Positions 1 through 6,282 of a DNA stretch of 22,344 nt are shown one piece after another (the first letter of the stretch is position 1; every line of letters begins with the position of its first letter). The translations under genes and the position numbers were made by a program. The notes under the pieces were generated by a model that worked only from the letters and a program-made list of their open reading frames with translations, made no database searches and was not told the DNA's origin. Source of the stretch: an uncultured Lachnospiraceae bacterium (GTDB taxonomy: Bacteria > Bacillota > Clostridia > Lachnospirales > Lachnospiraceae); assembly GCA_910586005.1 (NCBI GenBank), contig CAJUHG010000006.1:1-22344 (forward strand), in the 5' to 3' direction.

Positions 1-166
1 GTCTGTTTCATTTATGGATTTTGTCTGATTATCCTATCCTGTATATATGTAGTCAAAAAAATGCCCTCAAACCCGCATTCTATCAGGGCTAGATGGGATT
101 TTAACTGGGTGGTAAAAATCTTTCTAATTTTTTAATATTCTAATTTTATCTTAACAGCTAAAAAGC
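1..166. other. Left edge, no confident gene
   Basis: Plus frame 1 is open from the first base to a stop near 133-135, but the roughly 44 encoded residues match no family I recognise, so a gene end is possible but unsupported. A short stem GCCCT/AGGGC lies around 63-90. Nothing else is visible before the hairpin at 167. Confidence 0.3.
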
Positions 167-210
167 AGAGAAGAGCCAAGTACCTACTATGAGATTCTTG
201 GCTCCTCTCT
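167..210 (-). terminator. Bidirectional rho-independent terminator
   Basis: The arms are AGAGAAGAGCCAAG (167-180) and CTTGGCTCCTCTCT (197-210), a 14-bp stem with one G-U type position and a 16-nt loop. On the minus strand the stem is followed by GCTTTTTAGC and on the plus strand by ATTTTTTTC, so it could stop transcription both ways. On the minus strand it would end the transcript carrying the DUF6147-like gene and the first 29-residue peptide, about 115 nt past the peptide stop. Confidence 0.7.
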
Positions 211-325
211 ATTTTTTTCATAACATTAAAAATAGTGTTAATAAGTGTCTAGATATTAGATTCTCGACTTTTGCCTCTTGCAGCATCAACTTTCCTATTT
301 GGCAATGGCCTTTTAACATTTTTCA

Positions 326-415
326 TTATGATAGGAGCATTCCTAAAAAATGCAAAAATATAATTGACAAAAAACTAGCAATTAAAATTAAGCTCCCCTT
401 TAAAAAATCTTTCAT
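326..415 (-). CDS. 29-residue hydrophobic peptide, copy 1
   Basis: This small gene begins MKDFLKGS, followed by a hydrophobic run (LILIASFLSIIFLHFLG) and a short MLLS end. A ribosome binding site, AAGAGGGAT, lies directly before the ATG, and the gene starts 33 nt after the stop of the DUF6147-like gene, so the two are probably cotranscribed. A second copy at 2215-2304 is 26/29 identical in protein while ten codons differ synonymously and only three differ in sense, which argues for selection on the peptide. The lysine-containing N-terminus plus one membrane-spanning stretch would suit a membrane peptide such as a type I toxin, a transport accessory peptide or a secreted signal. I do not recognise the family, and its function is unknown. 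Confidence 0.7.
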   Translation of the reverse strand: MKDFLKGSLILIASFLSIIFLHFLGMLLS

Positions 416-448
416 ATCCCTCTTATATCCTACTCTTAACCTTGATTT

Positions 449-871
449 TTAGTATTTTCTAGTAAGGCTTGTATATGTTAGTTCTTCGCCACCCACGTTA
501 AAAATTGCATAAACACGATAAGTGCCTCTGGTACTTAAAGTAAAGGATTTTGTCATACTTTTTGTACCATTGGTACTTGAACCTACCCAAGAAGCCACCG
601 TATGCCAAGAACTTCCCTCTTGGCGCTGCAAACGCATCACCACATTGATATAACATACCTTTTTTGCTGTAACCTCAGCATTACAGTAAGCAGTATTTCC
701 ATCAATCTTCAACTCTGAAACAAGATGTGTGGTATTTTCATAATAGGGCTGTGCTGTTTTTGAACCTCCTGCTGCCATAGGCTGTGCCATATTTCCAGCG
801 GCATAACTTGTTATTGGTGTACTTACCACCAAACAAAACATTGTTAGAATTGTTACGATTTTTCGCTTCAT
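449..871 (-). CDS. Small secreted protein, DUF6147-like
   Basis: A 140-residue protein with a clear Sec signal peptide: KRK at the N-terminus, a hydrophobic core (IVTILTMFCLVVS) and a likely cut after SYAA near residue 25. The mature part of about 115 residues is rich in beta-forming and aromatic residues (LKIDGNTAYCNAEVTA, GTYRVYAIFNV) and holds two cysteines. The pattern, including a 'disordered N-terminus, then TYR..A.FN' ending, resembles the DUF6147 family of small exported Firmicute proteins; this is family recall, not a search result. A GGAG-type ribosome binding site precedes the ATG. Transcription likely starts from the element at 921-955. The small peptide gene at 326-415 follows 33 nt downstream. 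Function is unknown. Confidence 0.75.
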   Translation of the reverse strand: MKRKIVTILTMFCLVVSTPITSYAAGNMAQPMAAGGSKTAQPYYENTTHLVSELKIDGNTAYCNAEVTAKKVCYINVVMRLQRQEGSSWHTVASWVGSSTNGTKSMTKSFTLSTRGTYRVYAIFNVGGEELTYTSLTRKY

Positions 872-920
872 AAAATCGTTCTCCTTCCATTTCTCTTTTG
901 TATAAAGTTAAACTGTTACA

Positions 921-955
921 ATATAGTAACAATTTACTATAAAGAAACATGACAC
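921..955 (-). promoter_or_regulatory. Shared bipartite promoter element, copy A
   Basis: Read on the minus strand this is GTGTCAT, 15 bases, then ATTGTTACTATAT. The right half contains TGTTACTAT, which fits an extended -10 box. The same two blocks with the same 15-base spacing occur at 1961-1995 ahead of the DUF4367-like gene. Copy A also overlaps a 6+6 inverted repeat, TGTTAC-AATATA-GTAACA (914-931), a possible operator. The -10-like box lies about 50 nt before the DUF6147 start codon. Confidence 0.55.
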
Positions 956-1018
956 TTTTATAAAAATTTTTTATCTTTTTGTTTTTTAACAAATTAAATT
1001 GTTTCCACTAAATTTTTT

Positions 1019-1738
1019 CTAGTTTTCTGCAAATTTTAAATGACCTGCAAATTCTATCAGTGTTTCTTTGGAAAAACAACCGCTAAGTACTATAATATAA
1101 ATATCATCTGAAAGAATTAGCATTCCCTGCTCCTTATCTAAGGTATAATATCCAGTAAATCCCTCTACTTCCACTGGTTCCATAGCCTCTCTATTAGAAG
1201 TAATATTTCCTAAATCATCTTTTTCTTTCCATGCTTGTCTTAAAAGTAATACATCATCTGCTTTATTATTATATAAAATTCTATTTTTCTGAAATTCCTC
1301 ATTATATTCTTCATATTCAACAGAATACCCTTCTGGTAACTCCATTAAATAATATTTTTGAAATTCTGCCTCTTGATAATTCTCAGATTCCTCTTTCTTC
1401 TGGACATTGATATGGTCTTCATATTGTCTCAAATAGTAATTGCGCAGCCATTGAATCATTGGTTCTGCTGCAATGGCACTTCCACCTATCAATAAAGTCA
1501 ACAACAGTGCAATCACAGTAAGGCGATGCTTGGAAGCAACTGGTCGGTATAAGTCCAGAATAGAGTCATTACTCTTGCAATTTTCTTCCCGCTTTCTAAC
1601 AGCCCGAAATACCCAATACATTTTCCAGCGAAATTTTAATGAAAACTTGTGTTCTGGTATCTCCTTAGGTCGTTCTTGATATTCTTCCTTTACAATCTCT
1701 TCAAAGGCTTGTTTTAATAAACGTTCCATGTCATCCAT
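1019..1738 (-). CDS. Membrane protein with DUF4367-like C-terminal domain
   Basis: The 239-residue reading starts at the ATG at 1738, which has a strong GGGAGGAG site just upstream; the same frame stays open for another 63 codons to 1927, but no ribosome binding site is seen there. Residues 1-72 are a charged cytoplasmic segment (MDDMERLLKQAFEEIVKEEY), residues 73-91 one membrane span (LTVIALLLTLLIGGSAIAA), and the rest an exported domain rich in acidic and aromatic residues ending in LIEFAGHLKFAEN. This layout and the C-terminal pattern fit DUF4367 proteins, which usually sit beside an ECF-type sigma factor and may act as anti-sigma or envelope-sensing proteins. No sigma factor gene is next to it here. 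Its promoter element is shared with the DUF6147-like gene. Confidence 0.7.
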   Translation of the reverse strand: MDDMERLLKQAFEEIVKEEYQERPKEIPEHKFSLKFRWKMYWVFRAVRKREENCKSNDSILDLYRPVASKHRLTVIALLLTLLIGGSAIAAEPMIQWLRNYYLRQYEDHINVQKKEESENYQEAEFQKYYLMELPEGYSVEYEEYNEEFQKNRILYNNKADDVLLLRQAWKEKDDLGNITSNREAMEPVEVEGFTGYYTLDKEQGMLILSDDIYIIVLSGCFSKETLIEFAGHLKFAEN

Positions 1739-2184
1739 AAATACTCCTCCCTTTTCTTTTGTCTCATATACTTTGTTATGCTTTTTGTAAAGTACATTAT
1801 CTGCAAACATTTTTCTATGTACTTTTGCAATTATTAAAACGTTTATCTTAGAAGGAAATTTGATTCCCATCAAAACAAATTTATGATAGTTTCTATCTAT
1901 ACCTCTGTTGCATTCCAACATGGACATTCGGCTATTTTACAAGGTATAATTTCTATACATATATAGTAACAATTGAAAAGGATAAAATATGACACATTTT
2001 TCATTTTTTTTTCAAAAAAATATACTATTCTCAAATTTTAAAAGAAGAGATTCATGGATTTTAGAAGATAACATTGTAACAATGGAATTATAATAGAGAA
2101 CATGTACATTTTCTATTTAAAGCCCATCCAAACTCGTAGATAATAAATTCATAAATGTTTAATGTATTTGTGTGCGGAAAAGAA
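1739..2184. other. Gene-poor stretch with leader and promoter element
   Basis: This 446-base stretch holds the 1961-1995 promoter element and a roughly 220-nt untranslated leader for the DUF4367-like gene, part of which (1739-1927) is an in-frame open extension of that gene. A short palindrome, CATTGTAACAATG (2072-2084), and a good isolated -10 box TATAAT on the plus strand (2089-2094) lie further right; the latter has no matching -35. No other coding signal was seen. Confidence 0.4.
1961..1995 (-). promoter_or_regulatory. Shared bipartite promoter element, copy B
   Basis: On the minus strand it reads GTGTCAT, 15 unrelated bases, ATTGTTACTATAT, identical in both blocks and spacing to the element at 921-955. 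The spacer is not conserved, so the match is not simply a recent duplication. It would drive the DUF4367-like gene through a leader of about 220 nt. Confidence 0.55.
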
Positions 2185-2210
2185 CCCCCCTGTCTCTACA
2201 GACAGGGGGG
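2185..2210 (-). terminator. Strong rho-independent terminator after peptide copy 2
   Basis: The arms CCCCCCTGTCT (2185-2195) and AGACAGGGGGG (2200-2210) form a perfect 11-bp stem with a 4-nt loop. On the minus strand the tail is TTCTTTTCC. It begins 4 nt after the stop codon of the 29-residue peptide at 2215-2304, giving a very short complete transcription unit. Confidence 0.85.
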
Positions 2211-2214
2211 AAGG

Positions 2215-2304
2215 TCACGATAACAATGTTCCTAATAAATGTAGAAAAATAATAGATAGAAAACTAGCAATTAATATCATACTTCCCTTTAAAAAATCTT
2301 TCAT
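2215..2304 (-). CDS. 29-residue hydrophobic peptide, copy 2
   Basis: Paralogue of the peptide at 326-415. It starts MKDFLKGSM, continues with ILIASFLSIIFLHLLG and ends TLLS. It differs from copy 1 only at residues 9 (L to M), 23 (F to L) and 26 (M to T), while ten other codons differ silently and the stop is TGA instead of TAA. The ribosome binding site AAGGG with a 9-nt spacing is weaker than that of copy 1. A strong terminator follows 4 nt after the stop, so it looks like an independent mini-gene, not part of a longer operon. It lies divergent from the GntR/ABC operon that starts 231 nt away. Function unknown; one membrane span predicted by eye. Confidence 0.7.
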   Translation of the reverse strand: MKDFLKGSMILIASFLSIIFLHLLGTLLS

Positions 2305-2335
2305 AATTATCAACCCTTATTTTTAATTATTTGTC

Positions 2336-2364
2336 TATATAGTTCCATTTTAGAAGAATTTTAA
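2336..2364 (-). promoter_or_regulatory. Possible promoter for peptide copy 2
   Basis: On the minus strand TTAAAA (-35, four of six consensus bases) is followed after 17 bases by TATATA (-10). It would give a leader of about 25 nt ahead of the ATG at 2304. The -35 is weak, so this is only a candidate. Confidence 0.3.
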
Positions 2365-2460
2365 CATTTTCTAACAGAAAATTATGGAAATATTTGTCAT
2401 TCAGTAGGGTTATTTTAAAGATTATGTAAAAATAATTAGATAAAATGCTGATTCTTTTTC

Positions 2461-2489
2461 TTGACTTTTTTCTAAAAACCATTTATTGT
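2461..2489 (+). promoter_or_regulatory. Promoter of the GntR-ABC operon
   Basis: TTGACT (2461-2466), a 17-base spacer and TATTGT (2484-2489) fit a vegetative promoter with a good -35 and a weak -10. The -10 lies inside the left arm of the inverted repeat at 2483-2510, so a bound repressor would block it. Confidence 0.5.
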
Positions 2490-2510
2490 ATTATTTATAT
2501 AGTACAATAA
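2483..2510 (+). promoter_or_regulatory. Probable GntR operator, 8-12-8 inverted repeat
   Basis: TTATTGTA (2483-2490) and TACAATAA (2503-2510) are perfect inverted arms separated by 12 bases. They overlap the -10 region and start-site area of the operon whose first gene is a YtrA-type GntR regulator. YtrA-family repressors are known to bind such GTA-N-TAC palindromes at their own promoters, so autorepression is the natural reading. Confidence 0.7.
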
Positions 2511-2535
2511 CACATAAAGGAAACGAGGTGATAAA

Positions 2536-2922
2536 ATGCCTTGGAATTTAGATTCTGACAGGCCTATTTTTATCCAGATTATTGAGAAAATTCAAATGGA
2601 TATTATTTCTGGTTTCTATAAACCAGGAGATAAGTTACCTTCTGTTCGAGAACTTGCTCAGGAAGCATCTGTGAATCCCAATACAATGCAAAAAGCTCTT
2701 TCTGAATTAGAACGAACAGGACTTGTTTACTCACAACGTACGAGTGGACGTTTTATTACGGAGGATACTACCATGATTGATGAACTTAAGGCAAAACTTG
2801 CAAGAGAACTTATTACACAGTTTTTAGAAAATATGCAAAAGCTCGGTTTTCAAAAAGAGGAAACGCTTTCACTTCTAACAAAAATTATGGAAGGAGAAGA
2901 AAATGACCTTATTAAAATGTAA
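2536..2922 (+). CDS. GntR-family transcriptional regulator, YtrA type
   Basis: A 128-residue protein. Residues about 8-75 form a GntR winged helix-turn-helix, with the typical IFIQIIEKIQMDIISGFYKP start, KLPSVRELAQ and VNPNTMQKALSELERTGLV recognition helix and a GRFIT wing. The C-terminal part is only about 50 residues, too short for a FadR or UTRA ligand domain; this marks the YtrA subfamily, which regulates adjacent ABC transporter genes. The start has a GAGGTGAT site. Its end overlaps the ABC ATPase gene by 20 bases, so translation is probably coupled. It is likely an autorepressor acting at the inverted repeat 2483-2510; the inducer cannot be read from the sequence, though relatives respond to cell-envelope stress. 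Confidence 0.92.
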   Translation: MPWNLDSDRPIFIQIIEKIQMDIISGFYKPGDKLPSVRELAQEASVNPNTMQKALSELERTGLVYSQRTSGRFITEDTTMIDELKAKLARELITQFLENMQKLGFQKEETLSLLTKIMEGEENDLIKM

Positions 2923-3598
2923 CAATCTTACTAAAACATATGGCAATGTTACTGCTCTTTCAAATATTAATCTACAAATTGAAAGCGGACATATTATTGG
3001 CTTACTTGGTCCAAATGGAAGCGGTAAAACTACTCTTATCAAATTAATCGCTGGACTTTTATCTCCAACTTCTGGCAGTATTTATGTCCAAGAAAAACCT
3101 TTAGGAACAGTTAGCAAAAGCCTTATTTCTTATCTACCAGATCACTCCTACTTAAATGATAACTGGAAAGTACAAGATATGATTGATTTCTTTGAGGATT
3201 TTTATAAAGATTTTGATTCCACACGTGCTTATGATATGCTTGAAAAATTAAATATCAACCCTAGTCATAAATTAAAGACTTTTTCAAAGGGCACAAAAGA
3301 AAAAGTGCAATTAATTCTGGTTATGAGCCGCAGAGCAAGTATATATATTTTAGATGAACCCATTGCTGGTGTAGACCCCGCCGCAAGAGATTATATCTTA
3401 GAAATCATACTTTCTAATTATGATGAAAATGCTACCTTGTTGATTTCTACTCATCTAATCTCAGATATTGAAAATATTTTAGATGAAGTTATTTTTATTC
3501 AAAATGGTACTATACATACCCACGCTTCTGTAGATGATCTGCGTCAAAAAGATCATAAATCTATAGATGCTCTATTTCGGGAGGTATTTAAATGTTAG
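2903..3598 (+). CDS. ABC transporter ATP-binding protein (YtrB-like)
   Basis: A 231-residue nucleotide-binding subunit. It has a Walker A at residues 36-44 (GPNGSGKTT), Walker B with DE at 151-152 (IYILDEP), a D-loop (AGVDP) and the switch histidine H184 (ISTHL). The signature region is degenerate: FSKGTKEK at about 127-134 replaces LSGGQ, and the Q-loop position reads LPDHS. Both features are usual in the YtrB/EcsA-like group. The ATG has an AAGGAGAAG site lying within the end of the regulator gene, and its own stop overlaps the start of the permease by 7 bases. It should power the membrane protein encoded next, probably as an exporter or envelope-defence pump; the substrate is unknown. Confidence 0.93.
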   Translation: MTLLKCNNLTKTYGNVTALSNINLQIESGHIIGLLGPNGSGKTTLIKLIAGLLSPTSGSIYVQEKPLGTVSKSLISYLPDHSYLNDNWKVQDMIDFFEDFYKDFDSTRAYDMLEKLNINPSHKLKTFSKGTKEKVQLILVMSRRASIYILDEPIAGVDPAARDYILEIILSNYDENATLLISTHLISDIENILDEVIFIQNGTIHTHASVDDLRQKDHKSIDALFREVFKC

Positions 3599-4443
3599 GA
3601 AAGCTAATAAAATATGAGCAGAAAGCCACCTATAAAGTTTTAACTATCATAAATTTTGTAATAATACTTCTAACACTAATAGGGGCCTTTATATTAAATA
3701 CAAATATTTTTAACAATAGTGAATCTATTCCTTTAGCTATATTACTTGTAATCTTTTATTCCCTTTCTCTGATAGCAATGGGAATTATTATAGTTATTTA
3801 CCTTTATATCCGCTTTTATAAAAATCTATTTACTGCAGAAGGATATCTTATGCATACACTTCCAGTTACCCCTTTGCAGTTATTTCATTCTAAACTTATT
3901 GTAGGATATTTTTGGACCTTTCTCAATTCTTTGTTAATGATATTATCTATATCTACACTTGGTTTTGTGGTAGGATACCATATTACAAAAGTAGAACAAT
4001 TAAATTTTATAGAATTTTTTACCGAAAATGGGATTCAACTTTCAGAAAAAGAAAGTTTTGCAATTTCTTTTCAGAAAATTTTTGGCTATACTCCAGAAGG
4101 CTTTGTTATATTACTATTAATTCTTTTAATAGTAAGTTGTTTTTCCTCTTTATTAATGGGATATCTAAGTATTCTGTTGGGACAATTAGTGGAAAAATAT
4201 AAATTAGCTGCTTCTGTTGGATTTTACATTGTTATTTACATTGTAAATCAGGTAATTAGCTCCTTTATTATGATTCTTCCAAATCTAAAATTTATGATTT
4301 CAAGTATAGATAATACAGAATTTTTTATCTCAGACTTTTACAAAAATTTGTTGCCTCTTTCAATTATAACACAATTACTTTTAGGAATTATCTTCTATTT
4401 TATGTCTGTTTTGCTTGTACAACGCAAAGTAAATCTAGACTGA
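3592..4443 (+). CDS. ABC transporter permease of the GntR-linked operon
   Basis: A 283-residue integral membrane protein with about six hydrophobic spans: roughly 17-36, 47-73, 103-130, 171-195, 205-228 and 255-277. The segment YKNLFTAEGYLMHTLPVTP, around residues 76-94, is the hallmark seen in permeases paired with YtrA/YtrB-type proteins in Clostridia. A GGGAGG site precedes the ATG, inside the end of the ATPase gene. The 4-5 kDa region between spans 3 and 4 (NFIEFFTENGIQLSEKE) is the main loop. No solute-binding protein is encoded nearby, so export or an envelope function is more likely than import. Confidence 0.85.
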   Translation: MLGKLIKYEQKATYKVLTIINFVIILLTLIGAFILNTNIFNNSESIPLAILLVIFYSLSLIAMGIIIVIYLYIRFYKNLFTAEGYLMHTLPVTPLQLFHSKLIVGYFWTFLNSLLMILSISTLGFVVGYHITKVEQLNFIEFFTENGIQLSEKESFAISFQKIFGYTPEGFVILLLILLIVSCFSSLLMGYLSILLGQLVEKYKLAASVGFYIVIYIVNQVISSFIMILPNLKFMISSIDNTEFFISDFYKNLLPLSIITQLLLGIIFYFMSVLLVQRKVNLD

Positions 4444-4587
4444 TAAAAGTTATAAAGCATTTTCCATAGATATTTTATTAAGAAGTCAAATACCCAATAG
4501 CAAGCTACAAGGCACGACTCAGTTTGTTTTTATCAATTTCACCTCAAGGGCAGAGGTAAAGTGTACTTTCTATTGTCACAAATAAAT

Positions 4588-4627
4588 AATAACCGTTCTG
4601 TTATGTAAAAATAGCTGAACGGTTATT
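4588..4627 (+). terminator. Terminator of the GntR-ABC operon
   Basis: Perfect 11-bp arms AATAACCGTTC (4588-4598) and GAACGGTTATT (4617-4627) around an 18-nt loop, followed by ATTTTTATAT on the plus strand. On the minus strand the tail is also T-rich (TTATTTATTT), so it may also stop the convergent decarboxylase operon. Confidence 0.8.
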
Positions 4628-4632
4628 ATTTT

Positions 4633-4763
4633 TATATAGAATATGTATACTCTTACTATTTTTCCTTATATAAAAAATTCCCCATTCTTACTATTTATTT
4701 TTATATAAGAAATACACATTCTTACTATTGTTTTTATACTAGAAATACATCCTTTTTAATATT
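4633..4763. repeat. Degenerate ~34-bp tandem repeat, four copies
   Basis: Copies begin near 4633, 4666, 4701 and 4734 (periods 33, 35 and 33). Each carries a TTATATA-like start, a variable GAAATACAC-like middle and a CTTACTATT-like end; copies 2 and 3 match best. The array ends within a few bases of the stop codon of the OadA-like gene (4769). It contains no open frame of note. Together with the terminator it fills the 325-base gap 4444-4768; the part before 4588 shows only a weak ACCTC/GAGGT hairpin. Confidence 0.5.
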
Positions 4764-4768
4764 TATTC

Positions 4769-6187
4769 TTACACAGGATATGCACCATTTTTAGTATCTG
4801 CTATGGTAGAATCTACTTTCGTTTGTTGAGCTTCTCTATATTTAAAGAACTCTGTAGCAACCTGTGGGAACAATGCATAAGAAAGAATGTCTTCATCTTG
4901 TTGTTTCCACTGTTTCATTTCTGCCTCAATCTTATCTAATTCAGGTTCTAGCAAATCAGCGTAGCGACAAGTAATAGCATTTTTCTTTTCTTCTCCTAGT
5001 ACTTTATCAATAACTTCTGGGTTAAATGGTTTTACTGTCTGCCCATATTTTCCAAGTAGTACATCTTTGGTTTCTTTGGTAGCAACCTTGTAACGCTCTC
5101 CCATCAATACATTAAATACAGCCTGTGTACCTACAATCTGAGAAGATGGTGTAACCAATGGTGGCTCTCCAAGGTCTTTTCTCACACGTGGGATTTCTTC
5201 TAACACTTCCATATATTTATCTTCTGCATGCTGTTCCTTTAATTGAGATACCATGTTACTTAACATACCACCTGGAACCTGATATAACAAAGTTTGAATA
5301 TCTACACCTAATACTTTTGGATTCATAAGACCACTCTTTAAAGCCTCTTCTCTCATAGGTCTAAAGTAATCTGCAATTTCTTTTAATAACATCTGGTCAA
5401 AACCTGGGTCCATCTCTGTTCCACGGAAAGCCTCAGCCATAACTTCTGTTGCTGGCTGGCTAGTTCCCAATGCAAATGGAGACATTGCTGTATCAATAAT
5501 ATCACAACCTGCTTCTACTGCCTTTAAATAAGTCATAGAAGCAACACCAGAAGTATAGTGTGTGTGAAGTTCAATTGGCAGTTTGGTAGCAGCCTTTAAA
5601 GATTTTACTAACTCTTCTGCTTTGTATGGAGTCAACAAACCTGCCATATCCTTGATACAGATAGAATTTGCTCCCATCTCCTCAATTCTCTTTGCCATAT
5701 CTGTCCAATATTTCAAAGTGTAGGCATCTCCTAAGGTATAAGAAAGTGCAACTTGTGCATGTCCTTTTTCTTTATTAGTGGCAGTTACTGCTGTCTGTAA
5801 ATTTCTTAAATCATTTAAGCAGTCAAAAATACGAATAATATCAATTCCATTTGCAATGGATTTTTGCACAAAATACTCTACCACATCATCTGCATAAGGG
5901 CGATATCCCAAAATATTCTGCCCACGGAATAACATCTGTAACTTTGTATTTTTAAATCCAGCTTTTAATTTTCTCAGACGCTCCCAAGGATCTTCCTTTA
6001 AGAAACGCAAAGATGCATCAAAAGTAGCTCCACCCCAGCATTCTACTGCATGATAGCCTACTTTATCCATTTTATCAATGATTGGCAGCATCTGTTCTGT
6101 TGTCATACGGGTGGCAATCAGAGACTGATGTGCATCACGTAACACGGTTTCTGTAATTGCAACCGCTTTTTTGTTCTTTTTAGCCAT
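4769..6187 (-). CDS. oadA: Oxaloacetate decarboxylase alpha / 5S carboxyltransferase
   Basis: A 472-residue carboxyltransferase that exchanges CO2 between biotin and pyruvate/oxaloacetate. The N-terminal HMGL-like TIM barrel carries the metal ligands D18 (TETVLRDAHQ), H208 and H210 (ELHTHYTSG), and the lysine expected to be carbamylated, K179 (ICIKDMAG). The second half is the PYC/OADA conserved domain (GGMLSNMVSQLKEQ, TPSSQIVGTQAVFNVL). The usual C-terminal biotinyl domain is missing; it is supplied by the separate gene at 7448-7831, so the protein is 5S-like as in transcarboxylase. Last gene of the operon, 95 bases after oadB, with an AGGATAGG site. It should sit at the inner face of the membrane with the OadB pump. 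Confidence 0.95.
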   Translation of the reverse strand: MAKKNKKAVAITETVLRDAHQSLIATRMTTEQMLPIIDKMDKVGYHAVECWGGATFDASLRFLKEDPWERLRKLKAGFKNTKLQMLFRGQNILGYRPYADDVVEYFVQKSIANGIDIIRIFDCLNDLRNLQTAVTATNKEKGHAQVALSYTLGDAYTLKYWTDMAKRIEEMGANSICIKDMAGLLTPYKAEELVKSLKAATKLPIELHTHYTSGVASMTYLKAVEAGCDIIDTAMSPFALGTSQPATEVMAEAFRGTEMDPGFDQMLLKEIADYFRPMREEALKSGLMNPKVLGVDIQTLLYQVPGGMLSNMVSQLKEQHAEDKYMEVLEEIPRVRKDLGEPPLVTPSSQIVGTQAVFNVLMGERYKVATKETKDVLLGKYGQTVKPFNPEVIDKVLGEEKKNAITCRYADLLEPELDKIEAEMKQWKQQDEDILSYALFPQVATEFFKYREAQQTKVDSTIADTKNGAYPV

Positions 6188-6205
6188 GACCTATCCTCTC
6201 ATTCT

Positions 6206-6218
6206 GCCGCTTCGCGGC
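6206..6218 (-). other. GC-rich hairpin between oadB and oadA
   Basis: GCCGC-TTC-GCGGC forms a tight 5-bp all-GC stem, and on the minus strand copies of GCAGAATGA flank it on both sides. It stands out against the AT-rich surroundings, lies in the longest gap of the operon and has no T-tract, so it is more likely an RNA stability or processing element than a terminator. Confidence 0.4.
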
Positions 6219-6282
6219 TCTTCATTCTGCGGTATTTATAATCCGCAAACTAACCAACAGATTAATCTTTTTACATTTTATT

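Noticed and set aside
60..100. A possible attachment site or integrase end
   Set aside because: The hairpin-like GCCCT/AGGGC stretch recalls sequences near recombinase genes, but no integrase, direct repeat or tRNA gene is present to support it.
189..452. An 87-residue plus-strand open frame
   Set aside because: It lies opposite the end of the DUF6147-like gene and the first peptide gene, has no ribosome binding site and no family resemblance.
738..992. An 84-residue minus-strand frame overlapping the DUF6147-like start
   Set aside because: It is out of frame with a gene that has a good signal peptide and start site, and it covers the promoter element.
1739..1927. The 63-codon extension as part of the DUF4367-like protein
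   Set aside because: The internal ATG at 1738 has GGGAGGAG upstream, while the ATG at 1927 has no visible site; the added residues look unlike a domain.
2071..2215. An antisense RNA against peptide copy 2 from TATAAT at 2089-2094
   Set aside because: There is no -35 at a workable distance and no plus-strand terminator in range, so a type I antitoxin cannot be claimed.
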